Origin: Thermodesulfobacteriota bacterium
GTDB taxonomy: Bacteria; Desulfobacterota; RBG-13-43-22
Reading direction: 5' to 3'
Length of the DNA stretch: 11,661 bases
NCBI GenBank assembly: GCA_025454185.1
Contig: JALOOY010000008.1
Location: forward strand, 1 to 11,661
Below, piece by piece: positions 1 through 6,908 of the stretch; within the stretch, counting starts at the first letter, position 1, and the number at the start of each line of letters is the position of its first letter. The notes beneath the pieces are model-generated. The model ran no database searches. It was not told the DNA's origin and worked only from the letters and a program-made list of their open reading frames with translations. The translations under genes and the position numbers were made by a program.

Positions 1-562
1 TAGAGGCGATCTCAATTATCTTTTTTAATATTTTCAATGGCTTCTGTGTTGGATGGTAAGGTTCTTTTAACCTTTCGGGACGCATGCATATCGGGCTTTC
101 CATAAAATTATGCATTTCCTTCTGGGACAGAAAATTCCAGGTGTGGCCCTTGTTCCAACAGCAGATAATCAATTCACAGCTATTCAGAAAACCCGCTTTG
201 TAAATTTTCGGCACCGGATTGGTTTTATGCCAGACCATAAATTGAAAGGTGGCGAATTCCGGATCAAAGGCTTCATGCCATTTCCCGATCAGATTGTAGG
301 AGGTAAAGGCAAAAAGGTTTCCGGTCGGTTTTAAAATCCTTTTAAATTCTTCGACCCATTCGAATGGATCAAAATGTACCACATCCCAGTCGGCCAAATC
401 ATTGTTGATATCTTTTCGCCAGGACAGCTCGATATTTCCTGTAGAATATTTTCCCAGATTATAAGGGGGATCGGTTAGAATCAGATCGACCGAATGATCT
501 TTTATCTTTTTAATTAATCGTTTACTATCCCCTAAAACAATTTCATAATTTTCGAATTTCAT
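1..562 (-). CDS. DNA methyltransferase, beta class (probably N6-adenine), 3' end outside window
   Basis: Translating the minus strand from the ATG at 560-562 gives 187 codons open to the window edge, so the C-terminus is missing. The protein starts MKFENYEIVLGDSKRL. It carries the catalytic motif DPPY at residues 31-34 (context LILTDPPYNLG), a FEWVEEFKRILKPTGNLFAF segment near 80-99, WHKTNPVP near 130, and HPTQKP at 170-175. Catalytic motif first, with the SAM-binding FxGxG motif expected after HPTQKP, is the beta-class order. DPPY favours N6-adenine over N4-cytosine methylation, and the target site cannot be read. My hand count gives about 40% G+C for 1-540, against 62% and 80% in two 60-base lines of neighbouring ribD, so the gene looks acquired. 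It begins 7 bp after the ribD stop, with no convincing Shine-Dalgarno. No restriction endonuclease is visible; one could lie beyond position 1. An orphan methylase is equally possible. Confidence 0.9.
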   Translation of the reverse strand, partial: MKFENYEIVLGDSKRLIKKIKDHSVDLILTDPPYNLGKYSTGNIELSWRKDINNDLADWDVVHFDPFEWVEEFKRILKPTGNLFAFTSYNLIGKWHEAFDPEFATFQFMVWHKTNPVPKIYKAGFLNSCELIICCWNKGHTWNFLSQKEMHNFMESPICMRPERLKEPYHPTQKPLKILKKIIEIAS

Positions 563-569
563 TACTCGG

Positions 570-1676
570 TCAGCGATCCATATAGGCTTCGACCAGCAAA
601 TCCCCCCTCATCCTGGTTGCTCTTACTGATTTGACTTTGACGGCCTCCGCTACGGTCGCGGGACCGAGGCCCCCCAGCATCCCTTTGGCCTTCGTTCCCC
701 CGATCAGGATCGGGGCGTAGAATAAATACAGTTTATCCACCAGGCCCTCGTCCAGGAAGGAGGCGTAAATCTCCGCCCCCCCCTCCACCAGGAGGCTGGT
801 CACCGGCCGTTGGCCCAGGTGTTCCAGGAGGGGTTTCAGGATCAGCCGCCCCCCTGGGGCAGGCAGGGTCAGGACCTCGGCGCCCTTCTTTTGCAGAGCC
901 GCCTGCTTCCGCTTCGAGGCGCCCCGGCCCCCGGCGATCAGCAGCGGGGCCGGGTCGCTGAAAAGCCGGGCGTCCAAAGGCGTCTTGAATAGCGGATCCA
1001 CGACGATCCGCAAGGGCCGGCGCCGGGGCCGGCCGGGAAGCCGCGGGGTCAACAGCGGATCGTCGGCCAGGACGGTGCCGATGCCGGCCAGGATCCCGTC
1101 CACCCGGCTGCGCAGCCGGTGAACCCAGGCCCGGGAGATATCGTTGCTGATCCAGCGGGAGTCCCCGGTGCGGGTGGCAATGCGGCCGTCCAGGCTCATG
1201 GCGGCCTTCAGGTACACGAAGGGCAGTCCGGTGGTCACCCACTTGACGAAGACTTCGTTTAGAACGCGGCTCTGCTCCTCCAGGAGCCCGGAGGCCACCT
1301 CCAGGCCCTGGGCGCGGAGGAAATCCCCCCCGCCGCCGGGGACGCGCGGGTTGGGATCGGCCAGGGCGTAGACTACCCGGCGCACCCCCGCGGCCAGAAC
1401 GGCCTCGGTGCAGGGCGGGGTCCGACCCATATGATGGCAGGGTTCCAGGCTCACGTACAAGGTCGCGCCCCGGGCCAGTTTCCCGGCCCGTTCCAGGGCC
1501 AGGCGTTCCGCATGGGCCTCACCGGCCCGGTGGTGATACCCCTCACCGACGATCCGCCCCCCCCGCACCACCACGGCCCCGACCAGGGGGTTGGGGGACG
1601 TGCCGCCCAATCCCCGGCGGGCCAGCCGCAGGGCCCGCTCCATGTAGGCCCGCTCCCGGGCGCTGAAAGGCCTCAC
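570..1676 (-). CDS. ribD: Bifunctional riboflavin biosynthesis deaminase/reductase RibD
   Basis: RibD performs two consecutive riboflavin steps in the cytoplasm: zinc-dependent deamination of the pyrimidine made by GTP cyclohydrolase II, then NADPH-dependent reduction of its ribosyl side chain. I chose the GTG at 1674-1676, which gives 368 residues (E. coli RibD has 367) and overlaps the nrdR TGA as GTGA. The reading frame stays open far upstream, but those codons lie inside nrdR. Deaminase domain, about 1-145: HAE (His55, Glu57) and PCHHMGRTPPC (zinc ligands Cys80, Cys89). Reductase domain, about 150-365: KAAMSLDGRIA, GIGTVLADDPLLT and VEGGAEIY near 297. Both domains look complete. The rest of a riboflavin operon (ribE, ribBA, ribH) often follows ribD; here an AT-rich methyltransferase follows instead, so those genes must lie elsewhere. 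Confidence 0.96.
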   Translation of the reverse strand: MRPFSARERAYMERALRLARRGLGGTSPNPLVGAVVVRGGRIVGEGYHHRAGEAHAERLALERAGKLARGATLYVSLEPCHHMGRTPPCTEAVLAAGVRRVVYALADPNPRVPGGGGDFLRAQGLEVASGLLEEQSRVLNEVFVKWVTTGLPFVYLKAAMSLDGRIATRTGDSRWISNDISRAWVHRLRSRVDGILAGIGTVLADDPLLTPRLPGRPRRRPLRIVVDPLFKTPLDARLFSDPAPLLIAGGRGASKRKQAALQKKGAEVLTLPAPGGRLILKPLLEHLGQRPVTSLLVEGGAEIYASFLDEGLVDKLYLFYAPILIGGTKAKGMLGGLGPATVAEAVKVKSVRATRMRGDLLVEAYMDR

Positions 1677-2173
1677 CGGGTTTCTGTCTTTTTCAGGCGG
1701 CCGCCCTTTTTGACCCGCTTCTTCCGTTCCAGCAGTTCCTTCAATTCGAGCATGAAATCGCTCGTGTCCTGGAATTGGCGGTACACCGAGGCAAAACGCA
1801 CATAGGCCACGTCGTCCCATTCGTGGAGCTGGTTCATGATGCGTTCGCCGATCTCCACCGAGGCGATCTCCTTGCGGCCGGAATCCTGAAAAGTCTGTTC
1901 CAGGGAATCGAGAAAGGCGTCGATGGTCTCCACGCTGATGGGCCGCTTGCGGCAGGCCCGGTAAATACCTTCGGCCACCTTTTCCCGGTCGTAGCGCTCC
2001 CGGCGGCCGTCTTTCTTGATGACTACCGGGTGGATTTCCTCCACCTTCTCGTAGGTGGTGAAGCGCTTTTCACAGCCCTCGCACTCCCGCCGGCGGCGAA
2101 TGAGTTGCCCTTCCTTGCTCAAACGGGAGTCCACCACCTTATTGTTGAACGATCCGCAATACGGACATTTCAT
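1673..2173 (-). CDS. nrdR: Transcriptional repressor NrdR of ribonucleotide reductase genes
   Basis: NrdR is a nucleotide-sensing repressor that binds paired NrdR boxes upstream of ribonucleotide reductase operons. The 166-residue product begins MKCPYCGSFNNKVVDSRL and has the family's N-terminal zinc ribbon (Cys3, Cys6, Cys31, Cys34), followed by RRRRECEGCEKRFTTYE. An ATP-cone domain spans about residues 49-139 (PVVIKKDGRRERYDREKV through VAYVRFASVYRQF). The family is usually about 150-160 residues; the excess is a basic tail rich in Lys and Arg after residue 148. The stop codon overlaps the ribD GTG start by four bases, suggesting translational coupling, and nrdR-ribD adjacency is common in bacteria. 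No ribonucleotide reductase gene is in the window, so its targets lie elsewhere. Confidence 0.97.
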   Translation of the reverse strand: MKCPYCGSFNNKVVDSRLSKEGQLIRRRRECEGCEKRFTTYEKVEEIHPVVIKKDGRRERYDREKVAEGIYRACRKRPISVETIDAFLDSLEQTFQDSGRKEIASVEIGERIMNQLHEWDDVAYVRFASVYRQFQDTSDFMLELKELLERKKRVKKGGRLKKTETR

Positions 2174-2225
2174 GGCTGACCCTGCGCGTCTTCCTTATTC
2201 AAAGCCTGTCCCTCTCCCCGGGGCT

Positions 2226-2681
2226 TCAGGACAGCACGGTCAAAGGCACCCCGGCCGCGGCCAGCATCTCGGCTGACAGCCGGTCCGCATAGCCCTCCCG
2301 GAAAAAAATCTCCCGAACACCGGCATTGATCAACATCTTGGAGCAGATCAGACAGGGGAGATTGGTGCAATACAGGGTGGCCCCCTGGATCGAGACGCCG
2401 TGGTAGGCCGCCTGGATGATCACATTCTGTTCGGCGTGGAGGCCCCGGCACAACTCATGCCTTTCTCCCGAGGGGATCCCTTCCTGTTCCCGCAGACACC
2501 CCACGTCCAGGCAATGGGGGATACCGGAGGGCGCCCCGTTGTACCCCGTGGCCAAAATGCGTTTGTCCTTGACCGCCACGGCCCCCACCCTTCTGCGAAG
2601 ACAGGTGGACCTTTTGGCCACCAGGTCGGCAATATCCATGAAGTAATCGTTCCAGGCGGGGCGGGACACAGGCGGACTCAT
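2226..2681 (-). CDS. Deoxycytidylate (dCMP) deaminase, ComEB family
   Basis: This zinc-dependent deaminase converts dCMP to dUMP, the substrate of thymidylate synthase. I place the start at the ATG at 2679-2681 (MSPPVSRPAWNDYFMDIADL), giving 151 residues. This matches the usual family N-terminus, where W-x-x-Y-F-M lies about ten residues in. Upstream in-frame ATGs read through a repeat and are unlikely. Catalytic residues are present: HAEQN (His82, Glu84) and PCLIC (Cys110, Cys113). The family's extra cysteine/histidine region precedes them (CLREQEG, HELC). No Shine-Dalgarno is visible before the start; the 35-bp arm of an inverted repeat ends six bases upstream of the ATG. The gene sits between glyA and nrdR, both also linked to dNTP or one-carbon metabolism. 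A closely related competence-type ComEB label would describe the same enzyme family. Confidence 0.93.
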   Translation of the reverse strand: MSPPVSRPAWNDYFMDIADLVAKRSTCLRRRVGAVAVKDKRILATGYNGAPSGIPHCLDVGCLREQEGIPSGERHELCRGLHAEQNVIIQAAYHGVSIQGATLYCTNLPCLICSKMLINAGVREIFFREGYADRLSAEMLAAAGVPLTVLS

Positions 2682-2687
2682 CGGAAC

Positions 2688-2775
2688 TGGAGTAATGGAG
2701 TGCTGGAGTAATGGAGTAATGGTCCCCAAAAATCGTAGTTCCAACACTCCAATACTCCATTACTCCAATACTCCG
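2688..2775. repeat. Imperfect inverted repeat built from a GGAGTAATG-like unit, upstream of the dCMP deaminase gene
   Basis: Two 35-base arms (2688-2722 and 2741-2775) are separated by an 18-base loop. Aligning one arm with the reverse complement of the other gives about 28 of 35 identical bases. Each arm is itself a run of near-repeats of a 9-base unit (TGGAGTAAT / TGGAGTATT). The element fills most of the glyA to dCMP deaminase gap. In the transcript it would fold into a long stem ending six bases before the deaminase ATG. No run of U follows it, so a Rho-independent terminator is unlikely. Confidence 0.85.
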
Positions 2776-2815
2776 ATTTCATTCTTCGTTTACCGCTCCA
2801 GGCCGCCATTTGCCG

Positions 2816-4087
2816 TTAGAGTCCGATACGCGGAAACAGGGGGAAGCCGCGACAGAAGTCCCTCACCTCGGCCCGGACGGTCTTAAGCAGTCGGCCATTG
2901 CCCGGGTCTTGCAGCACCCGGTCAATAAACCCGGCAATGCGGGTCATGTCCCCTTCTTGCATGCCCCGGGTGGTTACGGCCGGGGTCCCGATCCGGACCC
3001 CGCTGGTGATCTGGGGACTGCGGGTTTCAAAAGGGATGCTGTTTTTGTTGACCGTGATCCCTGCCGCGTCCAGGGCGGCTTCCGCCTCCCGGCCGGTGAC
3101 GTTTTTGGAAGTCAGATCCAGCAGGATGATGTGATTGTCCGTCCCGCCGGAAACGAGCTGGAAACCGTGGCCCTTCAAGGCCCCGGCCAGTTTGCGGGCA
3201 TTGGCCACCACCTGTTTCTGGTAGGTCCGGAATTCCGGGGTCAGGGCTTCCTGGAAGGCCACCGCCTTGGCGGCGATGGTGTGCATCATGGGTCCGCCCT
3301 GGATGCCGGGAAAGATCTGGCTGTTCAGTGTTTTCTGGTATTTTTCAGGCGCCAGGATCAAGCCCCCGCGGGGCCCGCGCAGGGTCTTATGGGTCGTGGA
3401 GGTGATGAAATCAGCAAAGGCCACCGGGGAAGGATGGACCCCGGCGGCCACCAGGCCGGCAATGTGGGCCATGTCCACCATGAAAAAGGCCCCCACCTGG
3501 CGGGCAATCTGTTCGAAGGCCGGGAAATCGATAACCCGGGAATAGGCGCTGGCCCCGGCGATGATCAGTTTGGGGCGGGTTTGCTTGGCCAGGTAGGCCA
3601 CCTGGTTCAGGTCGATGCGCTGGCTTTCCCGTTCCACCCCATAGGAGTAGACCTGGAAAAACCGGCCCGAGAAGCTGACCGGACTGCCGTGGGTCAGGTG
3701 CCCCCCGTGGGCCAGGTCCATGCCCAGTATGGTGTCGCCGGGTTTCAGGGCCGCGAAAAGGACGGCCATGTTGGCTTGCGAACCGGAGTGGGGCTGCACA
3801 TTGGCGTAAGTGACTTTAAACAGGGTCTTGGCTCGTTCGATGGCCAGGGTTTCCACCCGGTCCACGAATTCGCAGCCGCCGTAATAGCGCTTGCCGGGAT
3901 AGCCCTCCGCGTATTTATTGGTCAGCACCGTGGCCTGGGCCTCCAGGACGGCCTGGCTGGCGAAATTTTCCGAGGCGATCAATTCCAGCTTCTCGGTCTG
4001 ACGTTTCAGTTCACCCCGCAGGACCAGGGCCAGTTCCGGATCGACCCGCCGCAGGATCGGCCCCCCTATTCCTTTCGTTCCGCTCAC
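2816..4087 (-). CDS. glyA: Serine hydroxymethyltransferase
   Basis: GlyA is a cytoplasmic PLP enzyme that interconverts serine plus tetrahydrofolate with glycine plus 5,10-methylene-tetrahydrofolate, the main bacterial source of one-carbon units. I start it at the GTG at 4085-4087, giving 423 residues (E. coli has 417). A GGAGGGGGG Shine-Dalgarno lies at 4094-4102, and the GTG overlaps the rpiB TGA as GTGA. A TTG two codons upstream is too close to the Shine-Dalgarno. Family landmarks are LELIASENF near 36-44, KYAEGYPGKRYYGG near 58-71, VDMAHIAGL, and the PLP-lysine motif STTHKTLRGPRGG with Lys234. The C-terminal domain has the usual VRIGTPAVTTRGM. The gene is complete. The rpiB-glyA order is widespread and couples the two genes translationally. 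Confidence 0.98.
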   Translation of the reverse strand: MSGTKGIGGPILRRVDPELALVLRGELKRQTEKLELIASENFASQAVLEAQATVLTNKYAEGYPGKRYYGGCEFVDRVETLAIERAKTLFKVTYANVQPHSGSQANMAVLFAALKPGDTILGMDLAHGGHLTHGSPVSFSGRFFQVYSYGVERESQRIDLNQVAYLAKQTRPKLIIAGASAYSRVIDFPAFEQIARQVGAFFMVDMAHIAGLVAAGVHPSPVAFADFITSTTHKTLRGPRGGLILAPEKYQKTLNSQIFPGIQGGPMMHTIAAKAVAFQEALTPEFRTYQKQVVANARKLAGALKGHGFQLVSGGTDNHIILLDLTSKNVTGREAEAALDAAGITVNKNSIPFETRSPQITSGVRIGTPAVTTRGMQEGDMTRIAGFIDRVLQDPGNGRLLKTVRAEVRDFCRGFPLFPRIGL

Positions 4088-4542
4088 GAGCAACCCCCCT
4101 CCATCTTACGAATTCGGCGCAGGTGCCGCCCCTTTTCGAACGGGGTGGTCAGGAAAAGGGCGACGATTTCCCGGGCCAGCCCGGCGCCGATGATCCGACC
4201 GCCCAGGGCCAGGATATTGGCATCGTTGTGGGCCCGGGCCAGGCGGGCCGAATACAAATCGTTGCACACGGCGGCCCGGACGCCGGGCACCCGGTTGGCC
4301 GTTATGGCCATGCCGATCCCGCTGCCGCAGATGAGGATCCCTTTGGCGGCCTCGCCGCCGGCCACGGCCCGGGCCACCTGCCAGGCGATATCCGGGTAAT
4401 CCACCGCCGCGTCCCCGAAGGTCCCCAGGTCTTTCCAGATTACATGGCGGGCCGTCAAAAAAGGCAGCAGTTCGTCCTTCAAGGCTACCCCGCCGTGGTC
4501 GGCCCCCAGCAGCACCTCGATTTTCTTTTTTTTAGGAGCCAT
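4084..4542 (-). CDS. rpiB: Ribose-5-phosphate isomerase B
   Basis: RpiB interconverts ribulose 5-phosphate and ribose 5-phosphate in the pentose phosphate pathway. The chosen start is the ATG at 4540-4542 (MAPKKKKIEVLLGADHGG), giving 152 residues, close to the usual 150 or so. The upstream reading frame lies inside fabF and is unlike the family. Motifs: GADHGG at 13-18, the active-site loop LICGSGIGMAI with Cys72, TANRVPGVRAAVCND, and HNDANILALGGR with His105. The C-terminal part ends FEKGRHLRRI, typical of the family. The start overlaps the fabF stop by 11 bases and has no purine-rich ribosome site, so initiation probably depends on ribosomes finishing fabF. A run of eight A's lies in codons 3-6. 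A related LacA/LacB galactose-6-phosphate isomerase is much less likely in this context. Confidence 0.96.
   Translation of the reverse strand: MAPKKKKIEVLLGADHGGVALKDELLPFLTARHVIWKDLGTFGDAAVDYPDIAWQVARAVAGGEAAKGILICGSGIGMAITANRVPGVRAAVCNDLYSARLARAHNDANILALGGRIIGAGLAREIVALFLTTPFEKGRHLRRIRKMEGGCS
4094..4102 (-). promoter_or_regulatory. Shine-Dalgarno of glyA
   Basis: On the minus strand this reads GGAGGGGGG. It lies six bases from the GTG at 4085-4087, or ten bases counting from the GGAGG core. It favours this GTG over the TTG at 4091-4093, which would abut it, and it lies inside the 3' end of rpiB. Confidence 0.7.
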
Positions 4543-5773
4543 ATTTTTTAAAGAGGAGCACGGCGTTCGTACCGCCGAAACCGAAGGAATTGGACAGACC
4601 GTAGGTGATATCGACCCGGCGGGCCTGGTTGGGCACATAGTCCAGGTCGCAATCCGGATCCGGCGTCTCATAATTGATCGTCGGCGGCAGGAGACCTTCC
4701 CGGATGGCCAGCACCGTGAAAACCCCTTCCACGCCCCCGGCCCCGCCCAGCAGATGGCCGGTCATGGACTTGGTGGAGCTCACCGCCAGACGATAGGCGT
4801 GCCCCCCGAAGACTTCCTTGATAGCCTTGGTTTCGGCCGCGTCGTTCAAATCCGTGGAGGTCCCGTGGGCATTGATATACTGCACTTCTTCGGGGGACAC
4901 GCCGGCATCCTCCAGGGCCATGCGCATACAGCGGATGGCCCCGTCCCCGTCCGGGGAAGGGGCCGTCATGTGATAGGCGTCCCCGGTCAACCCGTAGCCC
5001 ACGATCTCCGCCAGGATAGAGGCCCCCCGCTCCCGGGCGAATTCCAGGTCTTCCAGGACCATGAGCCCGCTGCCCTCTCCCATGACGAAGCCGTCCCGGT
5101 CCTTCTCGAAGGGACGGGAGGCCTTTTCCGGCTCGTCGTTCCGGGTGGATAGGGCGCGCATGGCATTGAAGCCGGAAACGGCCAGCGGGGCGATGACGGA
5201 TTCCACCCCGCCACAGATCATGGCCTTGGCGGCCCCGCGTTGAATGAGCTTGAAAGAATCGCCGATGGCATGGGCGCCGGCGGCGCAGGCCGTCTCCACG
5301 GACAGGTTGGGGCCTTTGGCCCCGTGCTCGATGGCGATCTGGCCGGGGGCCATATTGGCGATGATCATGGGGATGAAAAAGGGGCTGACCCGGTCCGGTC
5401 CCCGGGAGAGCAGCACGTTGTGGGTGGCTTCAATCGTGTAGAGCCCCCCCAGGCCGCAGCCGGTCAGCACGCCCACCTGCGGCGCCAGCGCGGGGGTGAT
5501 GGTGAGCCGCGACTCCTCCAGGGCCATGCGGGCCGCCGCCAGGGCGTAGTGAATGAACACGTCCAGCCGTTTGACCAGCTTCGGGGACATGAAGTCTTCG
5601 GCCCTGAAGCCCTTGACCTCGCCGGCGATCCGGGTTTTATAGGCGCCGGCATCAAAACGGGTGATCGGGCCGATCCCGGATTTTCCCCGGCACAGGGCCT
5701 CCCAGGTCTCGGCAACGCCGATCCCCACCGGGGTCACCAGTCCCAAACCGGTCACCACCACGCGTCGTTTCAC
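4532..5773 (-). CDS. fabF: Beta-ketoacyl-ACP synthase II
   Basis: FabF catalyses the decarboxylative condensation of malonyl-ACP with acyl-ACP, the chain-elongation step of type II fatty acid synthesis. The 413-residue product starts from GTG at 5771-5773, supported by an AAAGGAGG site nine bases upstream. The complete Cys-His-His triad is visible: Cys163 in VETACAAGAHAIGD, His303 in NAHGTSTDLNDAAETKAI, and His340 in STKSMTGHLLGGAGGVEG, with Lys335 also present. These are the same numbers as in E. coli FabF. The N-terminal VVVTGLGLVTPVG and C-terminal SNSFGFGGTNAVLLFKK are canonical. acpP lies immediately upstream and rpiB overlaps its end, giving the common acpP-fabF pair. No FabH-type initiating synthase is in this window. 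Confidence 0.98.
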   Translation of the reverse strand: MKRRVVVTGLGLVTPVGIGVAETWEALCRGKSGIGPITRFDAGAYKTRIAGEVKGFRAEDFMSPKLVKRLDVFIHYALAAARMALEESRLTITPALAPQVGVLTGCGLGGLYTIEATHNVLLSRGPDRVSPFFIPMIIANMAPGQIAIEHGAKGPNLSVETACAAGAHAIGDSFKLIQRGAAKAMICGGVESVIAPLAVSGFNAMRALSTRNDEPEKASRPFEKDRDGFVMGEGSGLMVLEDLEFARERGASILAEIVGYGLTGDAYHMTAPSPDGDGAIRCMRMALEDAGVSPEEVQYINAHGTSTDLNDAAETKAIKEVFGGHAYRLAVSSTKSMTGHLLGGAGGVEGVFTVLAIREGLLPPTINYETPDPDCDLDYVPNQARRVDITYGLSNSFGFGGTNAVLLFKKYGS

Positions 5774-5782
5774 GACCTACTT

Positions 5783-5790
5783 CCTCCTTT
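5783..5790 (-). promoter_or_regulatory. Shine-Dalgarno of fabF
   Basis: On the minus strand this reads AAAGGAGG, nine bases before the GTG at 5771-5773. It settles the non-ATG start, which also gives the expected first residues (KRRVVVTGLG). Confidence 0.8.
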
Positions 5791-5813
5791 CGGGATTGAA
5801 GGGCGGCCTCCGC

Positions 5814-6047
5814 TTATTTGGAATGGGCCTGGATATAATCGATGGCGTCCTGGACGGTCTTGATTTTTTCCGCATCCTCGTCGGCAATGGAGATATTGAA
5901 AGCCTCTTCCATGGCCATGATCATTTCCACCAGGTCCAGGGAATCGGCCCCCAGGTCGTCCACAAAGGAAGCCTGGGAGACTACATCCTCCTGGGATACG
6001 CTCAATTGTTCACAGATAATGGCCTTTACTTTTTCTTCTACGGTCAT
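5814..6047 (-). CDS. acpP: Acyl carrier protein
   Basis: ACP carries growing acyl chains as thioesters on a 4'-phosphopantetheine arm. The chosen start is the ATG at 6045-6047 (MTVEEKVKAIICEQL), giving 77 residues, the normal family length. It has an AAAGGAGGG site nine bases upstream at 6057-6065. An in-frame ATG further upstream would add 12 residues unlike the family and would read through the ribosome site. The phosphopantetheine attachment motif is LGADSLDLVEM with Ser36. The protein is acidic and short, as expected. It lies between fabG and fabF, the classic fatty acid synthesis arrangement. Cys12 near the N-terminus is not unusual enough to suggest a special function. Confidence 0.98.
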   Translation of the reverse strand: MTVEEKVKAIICEQLSVSQEDVVSQASFVDDLGADSLDLVEMIMAMEEAFNISIADEDAEKIKTVQDAIDYIQAHSK

Positions 6048-6056
6048 CGGGTTACA

Positions 6057-6065
6057 CCCTCCTTT
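6057..6065 (-). promoter_or_regulatory. Shine-Dalgarno of acpP
   Basis: On the minus strand this reads AAAGGAGGG, nine bases before the ATG at 6045-6047. It is one of the two best-matching ribosome sites in the window (the other is fabF), consistent with the high ACP expression cells need. Confidence 0.75.
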
Positions 6066-6122
6066 CATTTTTTTGGTTGGCAAAACCGCTCAGCCAGCAT
6101 CCAAGCGAATGGCGAATGGTTT

Positions 6123-6866
6123 TTACATATATAGGCCGCCGTTGATGTGGATCACCTGACCGGTGATGTAGGCGGAAGCCTCAGACACCAGAAAAGCCAC
6201 CAGTTCGGCGATCTCCTCCGGCTGGCCGCTGCGCCCCAGGGGGATGGACCGCAAAAATTCCTGGCGGACCGTCTCCGACAAGACGGCGGTCATCTCCGTA
6301 TCGATAAAACCGGGGGCCACGGCATTGACGTTGATCCCCCGCCCCGCGGCCTCTTTGGCCACCGATTTGGTAAAACCGATGACTCCGGCCTTGGAGGCGG
6401 CGTAGTTGGCCTGGCCGGCATTACCGATGGCGCCCACCACCGAGGTGATGTTGACGATCTTGCCGGAACGGTTTTTGATCATGGCGCGCAGCACGGCCTG
6501 GGTGCAGTTGAAGACCCCTTTCAGGTTCACCTGCAGGACCAGGTCCCAATCGGCCTCTTTCATGCGCATGAGCAGCGTATCCCGGGTGATGCCGGCGTTG
6601 TTGACCAGCACATCGATCCGGCCGTATTCCTTGAGCATTTCCTCCACCCGGGCCTGGGTCTCCTGAAAATCCGCCACGTTGAAGTAGAGGATCCGGCCGG
6701 CGGCCCCTTTTTCCTGGATCTCCTTTAGGGTCTGTTCGGCCGCCTCGGGCTGGGGATCGTAATGATTCAGCAGCAGCACGGCGCCCGGGCGGGCCAGGCG
6801 CAGGGCAATGGCCCGGCCGATGCCGCGGGAGGCGCCGGTTACCAAAATAATCTTTTCATCGGCCAT
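6123..6866 (-). CDS. fabG: 3-oxoacyl-ACP reductase
   Basis: FabG is an NADPH-dependent short-chain dehydrogenase that reduces 3-ketoacyl-ACP to 3-hydroxyacyl-ACP in each elongation cycle. The start is the ATG at 6864-6866 (MADEKIILVTGASRGIG), preceded at six bases by an AAAGGAT ribosome site (6873-6879), giving 247 residues. A longer in-frame version would add 28 residues encoded partly by an intergenic repeat and is rejected. Visible motifs: cofactor-binding TGASRGIG at 10-17, NNAG at 89-92, the catalytic set Asn114, Ser142, Tyr155 and Lys159 (YAASK), and PGFIDTEMT near the substrate loop. acpP and fabF follow directly. The gene that normally precedes fabG in this operon, fabD, is absent; etfA lies upstream instead, behind a 271-bp repeat-filled gap. 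Confidence 0.97.
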   Translation of the reverse strand: MADEKIILVTGASRGIGRAIALRLARPGAVLLLNHYDPQPEAAEQTLKEIQEKGAAGRILYFNVADFQETQARVEEMLKEYGRIDVLVNNAGITRDTLLMRMKEADWDLVLQVNLKGVFNCTQAVLRAMIKNRSGKIVNITSVVGAIGNAGQANYAASKAGVIGFTKSVAKEAAGRGINVNAVAPGFIDTEMTAVLSETVRQEFLRSIPLGRSGQPEEIAELVAFLVSEASAYITGQVIHINGGLYM

Positions 6867-6908
6867 ATTAACATCCTTTGAAATCTTTGGTTTTGTAGAA
6901 AACTTCGT

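Noticed and set aside
110..334. A 74-codon plus-strand open frame near the left edge
   Set aside because: It lies opposite the methyltransferase frame, which has clear DPPY and HPTQKP motifs; the plus-strand product resembles nothing.
1677..1820. A 48-residue N-terminal extension of RibD
   Set aside because: It lies wholly inside nrdR coding sequence and is unlike any RibD N-terminus; the GTG at 1674-1676 gives the expected length.
2688..2775. Rho-independent terminator after glyA
   Set aside because: The stem is imperfect and not particularly GC-rich, there is no following U run on the transcribed strand, and the stem abuts the next gene.
2810..4399. A long plus-strand open frame (529 codons) opposite glyA and rpiB, with similar ones at 7048-8478 and 9274-10533
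   Set aside because: These are antisense shadows of well-recognised genes in GC-rich DNA. Their translations are low-complexity, rich in Gly, Pro, His and Gln, with no family resemblance.
6120..6136. TTTTTACATATATAGG as a possible NrdR box
   Set aside because: It overlaps the last codons and stop of fabG, lacks the second half and the paired box, and is not upstream of a ribonucleotide reductase gene.
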